Assembly: GCF_030463565.1 (NCBI RefSeq)
Contig: NC_134646.1
Span: forward strand, 61,645,710 to 61,709,709
DNA length: 64,000 nt
Direction of reading: 5' to 3'
DNA from: Pelecanus crispus
Taxonomy: Eukaryota; Chordata; Aves; Pelecaniformes; Pelecanidae
Below are positions 15,401 through 24,935 of the stretch, in pieces. Position 1 is the first letter of the stretch; each line of letters begins with the position of its first letter. The notes below the pieces were generated by a model that worked only from the letters and a program-made list of their open reading frames with translations, was not told the DNA's origin and did not search any database. The position numbers and the translations under genes were made by a program.

Positions 15401-16009
15401 GTAACAGTTATTGCAGTGAACTAAACTGAACACAGATTAAAATATCTCTGTGTATCTACAAAAGTGACTGTATTGTCTACCCACAACAGCGCAAAGTTAG
15501 TTTACACTTTCAACAAACTACGTTTTAAAGTGCTTAGTCAAAGGTTTCCCTGAAGTCAGTTGTCTGACTGTATAAAACTGTGCAGGAAAAACAGGTATAA
15601 CTGTTCTTTTTTATTTAAGTAATTTTAGGAGACTAAAACAAGTCGGTACTTAAGAATTCATTATCCACCAAGTCATCATTCAAGTGGTTTAGCCAGCATC
15701 CACAGAGTCAATGTGGGCAACACCAACCCACGGAAGACTCAAGCAGGGCTTTATCCTCCAGCCCAGAATGGGCCCCACGACCTGGCCTGGCAGCACCACA
15801 AAACTCATCCCCAAGGAGCCCGTGTGTAGGTAGGAGACAAGCTGGGTAAAACAGCACGTAAAAACCTGTAATGAAGCCATATTAAAAGCTAATGTTTATA
15901 CAAACACTAGGGACTAGTTTTATAGCATATGGGAGTAAATTACTTCACTTGTCAGTATCTGTGTCCCTGGGGACTTGCATGGTGACACTAAGCATTCATG
16001 TTACTGGAT

Positions 16010-16022
16010 GGGGGGGGGGGGG
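16010..16022 (+). repeat. Poly-G tract of 13
   Basis: Thirteen consecutive G residues follow TTACTGGAT. Such runs are prone to length variation and to sequencing error, so the exact count is uncertain. Confidence 0.8.
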
Positions 16023-17886
16023 TGTTACTCATTTTTAAGTAACAGATGCAGGGGGACAGCTTTGTTTTGAGGAGGGCAGTTTCCTCCCTGCCACATCCTG
16101 CAGTCTTTCCCCATTCTGGAATGGGCCACCATCTTATAAAAACTGGAAAGGCTCGCATTTGCATTGAAAGCCTACAACATTAGTTCCTACATTTTTACTG
16201 ATCAGATTTTGGCAGGCAGGAAAGCTTTCTCCATTAACAAGCCTCGTTTTATATTTCTAAATACACTGCTTTGCTTTCCCTCCCAAATTAGCGCTGATGA
16301 TTAATGGCCATTAAAAGAATAAAACTAAACACTTGAGAGGAACCAGCATTGCAATAATTAGTTCTGAAAGCCCAGAAAGCACTCCTGAAAGCAGAGTTAG
16401 AAGTGTGTTTCTGCAAGAGCCTCTGTTACTCTCTCTAAAACCACCGCCAAGTCTGTGTGCTACAAGTTCTGCCTTGTACCTCCTCCAAGACTAACTCACC
16501 TCTGACTAGCTGCTTTGTCCAGCCGACGAGCGAACAACGAGGGGGGCGAAACAGTCCACCCTTTGGTGGCATCCCTGAAGTATTTACTCAACAGCATCAC
16601 TCATTTTTGACAGCAGCCACCTGCAGAGGAGACTGGCCCGTTCGTAAAAGTCAGCATGGAAATCAGCCAGTATCATTCCCTCAGATAACATGGCAAATCA
16701 GGCCTTACGTCACCCACAAGACAGAGCCACAGTGATGACAGGAAAGGGAACTACTTTAACAAGCACGCCACCTGGTAGCTCTTTAAACAGAGGAAAAAAT
16801 GCGAAGTGGGAAGAGGAAAGGATACATTTCTGTTTTTCAGGGCATGGCTAAAATCAATCAGGGTCCTTTTAAGACAGAAGAAAGCACACCCTTCTATCTG
16901 CAAATCTGAACAAAGGTACCACAGTCACACATCAAGCACTTCCCTCTTACTATCTTCCCGGGGCAGGTATTTCACCTGCTACATATTCAGGGAGAGGGAT
17001 GCATAACAGTGATTAAGCAACTGACCATTTACACTTGGCAAAACAGAAGGGAGAACCAGCTTTTATGTGGTCTGCCTAGTAGGCTAAGGCTGCCTGTTAA
17101 ACTTCAAGATAAACTAGTTTTTTCCCTGAGAATTCCTCCAAGGAACCCCCAATTCTTCTGTCATACAGCTGTTTCACCCACATGTCCTCTTCTACACTTT
17201 CTACTGTGCCTCACGACAGAATTTCATATACAGCTCATTTTAAATTCAGAATGACTGTTACTCTGGAAAAAAAAAATGTTTTTGAAACATCAGCTAAAAA
17301 CTATATTCTAGATTTCTTTAACCATCTCTACTGCTTTGCATCCATACGCAGTTTCACAGCTACAGTGGAAAATCCTGCTGAAGCCCGAGACACGCAGATG
17401 TAGAAGCCAGCACATGACACACGCATTGTCATACTTAAACAAGTAAGCATCCCATTAAAAGCTAACTTACTGCTCTTCATAAATTCCGAGTATGACAAAA
17501 ACCAGGAAAAGAGTCCAAAACAAACAGCTGGGGTGCTGTTACACATTCTCCAGAGCACCCACGAGGCGTTAAGGCTGGAGCAGGCAGCCAGACCACACCT
17601 TCTGTGCCGTTCTAACCCCAGCTCTCCCCTTGTGCAGACCCGCCGCGAGGCAGGACGGCCGGCCGCCACTGCAGCTTCGTCTGCAACCCCTCAACCCAAG
17701 CCATGAGTTTATCAGTTTGCTTTTACCGTTCACTGCGAGTGCTTCTTCTCCCTGCCTGAACAATACAGCAGGGCTCTGCTCCCTTCCCAGAGGTGGCCGA
17801 CTTGCCTCGAAACGCGAACATCTGCAAGCTCTCAGGCTGGACTTTACTCCCCGAGAGCGGAGGACGGCGGGCGCGGCGCCGCCTAC

Positions 17887-17916
17887 CTTAGCCACCCAGC
17901 TGAACAATGGTGACAT
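17887..17916 (-). CDS. TBC1D1: Candidate alternative first coding exon of TBC1D1 (10 codons, phase 0)
   Basis: Minus-strand ATG at 17916-17914 has A at -3 and follows an in-frame TGA at 18004-18006. It opens ten codons, MSPLFSWVAK, which run straight into the donor AAG|GTAGGC. The donor is in phase 0, identical to that of the normal first coding exon, so splicing to the next TBC1D1 exon would keep the frame. The product would swap the first 139 residues, including most of the PTB1 start, for ten new ones, and would avoid the two upstream ORFs of the normal leader. The peptide is too short for homology. The joined exon lies outside the window, so this is an inference from signals and phase. 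Confidence 0.4.
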
Positions 17917-18141
17917 CCTCCGGGCTCCGCCGCGGCGGCCGCCGGCGATCCCCGGCTCCGGCCGCTCCTCTCCGCCTCTCCCCGCTGCCTCCCGCCTGCC
18001 GCCTCATGCGCCGGGAGGGGAGCCAGCCCGCCCGGCCTCGCAAAGTTCCCCCGCGGCCGCCTCCGGGCGCCGGCCGGCGGGACCGTGAGCTCGCCGCGCC
18101 GGGGAGGCTCCCCGCGGCGGCGCCGGCTGCTGCTGCGCGGC

Positions 18142-18194
18142 GGGAAGGGAAGGGAAGGGAGGGGAGGGCCGGGCCGGGCCGGGCCGGGCCGGGG
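18142..18194 (+). repeat. G-rich (GGGAA)n / (GGGCC)n tract, G-quadruplex prone
   Basis: GGGAA units (from 18142) pass into GGGG and GGGCC units up to about 18194, giving more than eight G-runs of three or more with loops of one or two bases. Such spacing strongly favours intramolecular G-quadruplex on the plus strand. It lies in the middle of the intronic CpG island, upstream of the candidate ATG on the opposite strand. Confidence 0.8.
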
Positions 18195-18256
18195 CCGCGG
18201 CCGCGTCCCGCCTCCGCCGCGCTCCGCCTCCGCAGGGGCACCCCGCGCCGGGCTGC

Positions 18257-18286
18257 GGCCCCGGCCCCGGCCCCGGCCCCGGCCCC
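18257..18286. repeat. (GGCCCC)5 hexanucleotide repeat
   Basis: Five perfect GGCCCC units followed by GGC. On the minus strand, the strand of TBC1D1, this reads GGGGCC, the same unit as the human C9orf72 repeat. Open frames through it give Gly-Arg and Pro-Ala dipeptides, which is a property of the repeat and no sign of a gene. Confidence 0.9.
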
Positions 18287-19296
18287 GGCAGGGCGGGAGG
18301 GGAGCGGGCTCGCCCTCCGGCAGCTCGCCCGAAAACGCAGACAACCGCCGGCTACCTCACTGCATTGCCCTTTTACCTAATTCAGCGCAAAAGACAGGAT
18401 TCTCGGCTACTGTGTTGCTCACCTTCCAAAAAAAGATAGATTTAGCAATGTAGTAGGAACAATAACTACATTCATTTTTCAGGATGTTCAACTTTCTAAA
18501 AACAGAACCCCTGTATTTTTCTATTTTAAGTTTGGCTTGTGCAAATAACTGTCTCTCCAAAAATACTATATATCCATTTTGGGTAAATGGAAAAATTCCG
18601 GGCCAGGGAATGACATCTGTATTGCATAAACAGTAAGTAGCATTTGACACCACCTTATGCAAGTGTATGATCTTCTGAAAAACAAAACAAAACCCTCATT
18701 CCTATGAACTGTTCCATGTTATCATGGAAAATATTAGCAAGATATTTGTGGCTGTTTTTAAAATAGTAGCAATTAAAATACTTCAAAGCCACAACTTAAA
18801 GCTTACATTGTCAGAAAGATGATCAGTTTTACAGATGTCCTTCATAAATTTACACATACACAAATACCCCCATCATTTCTCCTCCAACAAAGCTCTCTGT
18901 ATTAAAAGAAACCATTTGGCGATAAGGAGAGAGATCTGAGATATAAAGAAATATTAAGAAAAATAGAGACTACAGTCAACCTTTTAACTCAAGAGAGAAG
19001 TATTTTCTGACTCTCCTCCAATTTCAGCTTTCTTCAGGTTTAATGGCTGTAAAGATTTTTGAGAGTCTTCACAGTATGTCACTGACAAATGAAGTCTCAC
19101 AAGAAGGCGCATTAAGAGTATAGCCCCAACTGTATTACCCAAGAACACTGTTGCTTTTGTGTTAACTCTGGTGGTGGTTTTACAGCAGACCCCATTCCCT
19201 GTGGAAGTTTTTTCCTCTGAATTGTATTTAAACATGTTTCGGCAGTTATTCTTCTCATGAATTATCCCCTCTGCCCACATTCACTGTTACAAGCTT

Positions 19297-21710
19297 CATA
19301 GAATCACAGAATCACAGAATGCTTTGGGTTGGAAGGGACCTTTAGAGGTCATCTAGCCCAACCCCCCTGCAGTGAGCAGGGACAGCTTTAACAGATCAGG
19401 TTGCTCAGAGCCGCAGCCAACCTGACCTTGAATGTTGCCATGGATGGGGCCTCCACTGCCCCTCTGGGCAACCTGTTCCAGTGCCTCACCACCCTCATTG
19501 TAAAAAATTTCTTCCTTATATCCAGTCTGAATCTATCCTCCTTTAGTTTAAAACCATTATTCCTTGTCCTGTCACAACAGTCCTTGCTAAAAAGATTCTC
19601 CCCATCCTTCCTGTAGGCCCCCTTTAAGTACTGAAAGGTCACAATAAGGTCCCCCTCCAGCCTTCTCTTCTCCAGGCTGAACAACCCCAACTATCTCAGC
19701 CTGTCCCCGTAGGAGAGGTGCTCCAGCCCTCGGATCATTTTGGTGGCCCTCCTCTGGACCCGCTCCAGCAGGTCCATGTGCTTCTTGTGCTGAGGGCCCC
19801 AGAGCTGAACACAGTACTCCAGGTGAGGTCTCACCAGAGCAGAGCAGAGGGGCAGAATCACCTCCCTCGACCTGCTGGCCACACTGCTTTTGATGCAGCC
19901 CAGGATTCGGTTGGCTTTCTGGGCTGCAAGTGCACATTGTTGACTCATGTCCAGCTTTTCATCCACCAGTACCCCCAAGTCCTTCTCCGCAGGGCTGCTC
20001 TCAATCTCTTCATCCCCCAACTTGTACTGATACCAGGGGTTGCCCCGTTTCAGGTGCAGGACCTTGCACTTGGCCTTGTTGAACCTCATGAGGTTCACAC
20101 AGGCCCACCTCTCCAGCTTGTCCAGGTCCCTCTGGATGACATCTTGTCCTTCTGGCATGTCAGCCGCACCACTCAACTTGGTGTCATCTGCAAACTTGCT
20201 GAGGGTGCACTCGATCCCACTGTCTGTGTCATTGATGAAGATGTTAAATAGCACCGGTCCCAGTACGGACCCCTGAGGGACCCCACTTGTCTCCGGTCTC
20301 CATTTGGACATCGAGCCACTGACCACAACCCTCTGGATGTGACCATCCAGCCAATTCTGTATCCACCGAACAGTCCACCCATCAAACCCATATCTCTGCA
20401 ATTTAGAGAGAAGGATGTTATGGGGGACTGTGTCGAACGCTTTACAGAAGCCCAAATAGATGACATCCATTGCTTTTCCCTTGTCCACTGATGCAGTCAC
20501 TCCTTCATAGAAAGCCACTAGGTTGGTCAGGCAGGACTTGCCCTTGGTGAAGCCGTGCTGGCTGTCTCGAATCACCTCCCTGTCCTCCATGTGCCTGAGC
20601 ATATCTTCTAGGAGGATCTGTTTCATGATCTTCCCAGGCACAGAGGTGAGGCTGACAGGTCGGTAGTTCCCAGGGTCCTCCTTTCTTCCCTATTTAAAAA
20701 TGGGCACAACGTTTCCCTTCTTCCAGTCAGCAGGGACTTCACCTGACTGCCATGACTTTTCAAACATTATGGAGAGGGGCTTGGCAACTATATCAGCCAA
20801 TTCCCTCAGGACTCTGGGATGCATCTTATCAGGTCCCCTAGACTTGTGTACATTGAGGTTCCTCAGGTGGTCTTGAACCTGATCTTCCCTTACAGTGGGA
20901 GGGGCTTTACCCCCCTGGTCTCCATCTTGTGGTCCATCAATTTGTGAGGGGTGAGAAGAGAGGTTGCCGTTGAAGACTGAGGCAAAAAAGTTGTTGAGTA
21001 CCTCAGCCTTCTCCTTGTCTGTTGATACTAGGTTGGCATTCTTGTTCATCGGGGGGGTACGCTTTCTTTAACCTTCCTTTTCTGGCTGACAGAGCTGTAG
21101 AAGCCCTTCTTGTTATTCTTTACGTCCCTTGCCAAATTCAGCTCCAGCCATGCCTTGGCCTTCCTGACCCCATCGCTGCACAACCAGGCAGCTTCCCTGT
21201 ACTCTTCCCAGGATACCTGTTCCTGCTTCCACTGCCTGTGCAGTTCCCTCTCGCTCTTTAGTTTGACCAGCATGTCTCGACTCAGCCATGCTGGTCTCTT
21301 CCCTTCCCTGCCTGATTTCTTATACCTGGGGACTGAGAGCTCTTGCACTCTATGGAAGGTGTCCTTAAAGATGTGCCAGCTGTGTTCCGTTCCCCTGTCC
21401 CTGAGGACTGTTTCCCAGGGGGTCTTTCTGACTAACTCCTTGAAGAGCTGGAAGTTTTCTCTCCTAAAATTTAGGGTCCAGACTATCCTCCTTGCTTTTC
21501 CCATGCCCCTAAGGAGTGTGAACTCCACCAATGTGTGATCACTGCAGCCCAGGCTGCCTCCAATCTTGACGTCACCAATGAGCTCACTTGCATTGGTGAC
21601 CATCAGGTCCAGTATTACATCCCCTTGGGTAGGGGTGTCTATTACCTGGCTTAGGAAGTTATCCTCAATGCATTTCAGGAATCTCCTGGATTGCCTACAG
21701 CTCACATTTC
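19297..21710 (-). mobile_element. CR1 LINE copy 1, 5'-truncated, ORF2 with three visible lesions
   Basis: A non-LTR retrotransposon on the strand of TBC1D1. Its 3' end is three octamers (CATAGAAT CACAGAAT CACAGAAT, 19297-19320). The ORF2 remnant starts inside the endonuclease domain (DVKIGGSLGCSDHTLVEF) and covers the reverse transcriptase with [19 protein letters not shown] and the catalytic FADDTKL motif, then the C-terminal part. Lesions: a frameshift at the seven-G run near 21050-21056, an in-frame TAG at 20690-20692 and another at 19691-19693. The frames on either side of the two TAGs agree. It lacks the 5' UTR, ORF1 and the start of ORF2, so it cannot move by itself. Confidence 0.93.
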
Positions 21711-22460
21711 TCTCTTTTCCCTGTACACAAGAAGGTCTTCATAAATTCAGTTGAAAAAATGCAAGAAAAGAATATGCCTGCCAGTAATTACCAGTATCCG
21801 TTATGTGTTCTTTGTTTAAAAACACCCACAAATTTTATCCTTTATTACTTAGTTTTCACTGTTCATTAGGATTTCCTTGAGTCTTGTCTCATCACTTCCC
21901 ATTCCAAGTAGCAGGCTAAATGGTTTCTCCTTTTTCAGAGGAAAAAGACAGAAAGTAACTAACTACTGTGAGAGTATTGTTTGTCCGGTGAATTCAAAAT
22001 GTAATAAAGTTTTGATTCTTACATACAGCTATATTAAAAGATACCAAAACAAAGGTGTCTATTTAAGGAAATCCCACACATCTATGGAACCTCCATATGA
22101 TGCAAGATGAGACAACTGATTCACCTGGATCCACTGAAGGAAAAGAGTAATGAAATCCTCTGGATTTCATCCTATCCAAAGACTCAATCAAGCCTGACTA
22201 GCTGGCTTCTGAAAAGATACTGTGGTGAAGAAAAGAATGAGCTTTGTTACATCTCTTGGCTAAATTACAAGCAAACTCCTTTTTTCTCAATGCAAAATAA
22301 AACAGAAGATTAATCACAAAACCAAACTACCTTACCAAACAAGTTCTGCATCAGCCCCCTGATGAGACACAACAGCAAGACCTGCCAGCTAACCACTGAC
22401 CGGCAGTGCCTGTCCCCTTAACGCAAAGTGCATAGGAGCTCACTGCCCTGAGCTGCACAT
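21711..22460. other. Unique sequence between two CR1 copies
   Basis: About 750 bp of AT-rich intron DNA separates the two CR1 insertions. No gene, repeat or regulatory signal was recognised. Because it is unrelated to CR1, the copies are two separate insertions and not one split element. Confidence 0.6.
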
Positions 22461-24935
22461 CACAGAATCATAGAAACATTTAGGTTGGAAAAGACCTTTA
22501 AGATCATCCAGTCCAACCATTAACCTAACATTACCAAGTCCACACGAAACCAATTAAGGGTAGACTAGACTAAACCATGTCACAAAGTGCCACATCTACC
22601 CGTTTTTTGAACACTTCCAGGGATGGTGACTCCGCCACCTCTCTGGGCAGCCTGTTCCAATGCTTGACTACTCTTTCCGTGAAGAAATTTTTCCTAATAT
22701 CCAACCTAAACTTCCCCTGGCGCAGCTTGAGCCCATTTCCTCTTGTCCTATCACTAGCTACTTGGGAGAAGAGACCAACAGCCACCTCACTACAACCTCC
22801 TTTCAGGTAGGTGTAGAGAGCGATAAGGTCTCCCCTCAGCCTCCTCTTCTCCAGGCTAAACAACCCCAGTTCCCTCAGCTGCTCCTCATAAGGCCTGTGC
22901 TCCAGACCCTTCACCAGCTTCGTTGCCCTTTTCTGGACACGCTGCAGCACCTCAATGTCCTTCTTGTATTGAGGGGCCCAAAACTGGACACAGTATTCCA
23001 GGTGCGGCCTCACCAGCACCGAGTACAGGGGGACAATCACCTCCCTGTTCCTGCTGGCCACACCATTCCTGATACAAGCCAGGATGCTGTTGGCCTTCTT
23101 GGCCACCTGGGTACATTGCTGGCTCATGTTCAGCTGGCTGTCAACCAACACCCCCAGGTCCTTTTCGGCCAGGCAGCTTTCCAGCCACTCTTCCCCAAGC
23201 CTGTAGCGTTGCATGGGGTTGTTGTGACCGAAGTGCAGGACCCGGCACTTGGCCTTATTGAACCTCACACAGTTGGCCCCAGCCTATCGGTCCAGCCTGT
23301 CCAGATCCCTCTGTAGAGCCTTCCTACCCTCGAGCAGATCAACACTCCCACCCAGTTTGGTGTCATCTGCAAACCTACTGAGGGCGCACTCAATCCCCTC
23401 ATCCAGATCATCGATAAGGATATTAAACAAGGCTGGCCCTAAAACAGAGCCCTGGGGAACACCGCTCGTGACCGGCCGCCAACTGGACTTAACTCCATTC
23501 ACCACTACTCTCTGGGCTTGGCCACCCAACCAGTTTTTTACCCAGAGAAGAGTACACCCATCCAAGCCATGAGCTGCCAGCTTCCCAAGGAGAATGCTAT
23601 AGGAGACAGTGTCAAAGGCTTTGCTGAAGTCCAGGTAGATGACGTCCACAGCCTTTCCTTCATCCACCAGGCAGGTCACCAGGTCATAGAATGAGATCAG
23701 GTTGGTCAAGCAGGACCTGCTTTTCATGAACCCATGCTGGCTGGGTCTGATCCCCTGGTTGATCTGCACTTGCTTCTTGAGTTCACTCAATATGAAACAC
23801 TCCATAATTTTTCCCGGCACAGAGGTCAGGCTGACAGGCCTGTAGTTCCCTGGGTCCTCCTTCTGGCCCTTCCTGTAGATGGGCATCACATTGGCAAGCC
23901 TCCAGTCATCAGGGACCTCCCCTGTTAACCAGGACTGCTGACAGATGACAGGAAGAGGCCTGGAGAGCTCCTCTGCCAGCTCCCTCAGTACTCTTGGGTG
24001 GATCCCATCTGGCCCCATAGACTTGTGAGTGTCCAGGTGGCATAGCAGGTCATTAACTGCTTCCTCCAGGACTATGAGGGCTCCATTCTGCTCCCTGTCC
24101 CTGTCTTCCAGCTCAGGGGGCTGAATACCCTGGGGATGACTGGTCTGGCTATTAAAGACTGAGGCAAAGAAGGCATTAAGTACCTCAGCCTTTTCCTTGT
24201 CCTCAGTGACAACGTTCCTCCCCACATCCAGCAAAGGATGGAGATTCTCCTTGGCTCTCCTTTTATTGCTGATGTACTTATAAAAGCATTTTTTATTATC
24301 TTTTACAACAGTGGCCAGATTGAGTTCTAGCTGGGCTTTTGCCTTTCTAATTTCCTCCCTGCATGACCTAACAAGATCCCTGTACTCTTCCTGAGTTGCC
24401 CGCCCATTCTTCCAAAGGCGGTTGACTCTTCTTTTTTCCCTGAGTCCCAGCAAAAGCTCCCTATTCAGCCAGGCCGGTCGTCTTACCCACCGGCTGGTCT
24501 TACGACACACAGGGACAGCCCGCTCCTGCGCCCTTAAGACTTCCTTCTTGAAGAAGGCCCAGCCTTGCTGGACCCCTTTGCCCTCAGGACTGCCTCCCAA
24601 GGGACTTTCCCAACCAGCGTCCTGAACAGGCCAAAGTCTGAAGCCCATGGTAACAGTTTTGCTGCCCCTCCTCTTTACATCGCCCAGAATCGAGAACTCT
24701 ATCATATCATGGTCACTAAGCCCAAGACAGACTCTGACCACATCTCCCACAAGCCCTTCTCTGTTTGTAAACAGCAGGTCAAGTGAGGCACCTCCCCTGG
24801 TAGGCTCACTTACCAGCTGCATCAGGAAGTTATCCTCCACACACTCTAGGAACTTCCTAGACTGTTGCCTCTCTGCTGTGTTGTATTTCCAGCAGATGTC
24901 CGGCAAGTAGAAGTCCCCCATGAGAACATACACAC
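22461..24935 (-). mobile_element. CR1 LINE copy 2, 5'-truncated, nearly intact ORF2 with one nonsense codon
   Basis: A second CR1 in the same orientation, from a different subfamily judged by its tail (CACAGAATCATAGAAACATT, then GGTTGGAAAAGACC). The reading frame runs from 24933 to 22570 in one phase and is broken only by TAG at 23284-23286. It contains the endonuclease C-terminal part ([21 protein letters not shown]), the RT motifs [24 protein letters not shown] and FADDTKLGG, and the terminal region ending CDMV. The TAG sits where copy 1 has Trp in ERWA, consistent with TGG to TAG. Loss of ORF1 and the ORF2 start makes it non-autonomous. The few lesions suggest a fairly recent insertion. 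Confidence 0.94.

Larger units (their letters stand above)
1..17559 (-). other. TBC1D1: Interior of TBC1D1 intron 2, left part, no exon recognised
   Basis: This is AT-rich intronic sequence downstream of the coding exon in the sense of TBC1D1. I scanned the translations for the rest of the PTB1 and PTB2 region and saw nothing that fits. Contents are two old CR1 pieces (about 515-665 and 2750-2940), a 23-bp tandem duplication (10416-10461), an AT-rich palindromic run (12467-12493) and a 13-G tract (16010-16022). The open frames present are short and unrelated to known families. Confidence 0.6.
17560..18360 (-). promoter_or_regulatory. TBC1D1: Intronic CpG island: candidate alternative TBC1D1 promoter
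   Basis: About 0.8 kb of strongly CpG-rich DNA sits some 26 kb inside the TBC1D1 intron, with the densest part at 17860-18330. Both flanks are AT-rich. It contains GGGCC and GGCCCC repeats, many GC boxes and a strong minus-strand donor (AAG|GTAGGC, exon end 17887). The donor faces the same direction as TBC1D1, which favours an alternative promoter of that gene over an unrelated gene. A plus-strand donor-like ACC|GTGAGC also exists near 18082, so divergent or independent transcription cannot be excluded. Confidence 0.6.

Noticed and set aside
17569-18453. Long overlapping open frames on both strands in the intronic island
   Set aside because: Same GC-driven artefact. Only the ten-codon start reaching the donor at 17887 was kept, and only as a candidate.
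18424-18662. Minus-strand frame ending near a GGAAG|GTGAGC donor (exon end 18423)
   Set aside because: Good donor consensus, but the upstream sequence is AT-rich, has no promoter features or family match, and the frame continues through the donor.
21568-21575. CRE-like TGACGTCA motif
   Set aside because: It lies in the coding part of CR1 copy 1 and is explained by the element sequence.
19718-24910. Plus-strand open frames of up to 218 codons across the CR1 copies
   Set aside because: They are antisense shadows of the CR1 ORF2 on the minus strand.
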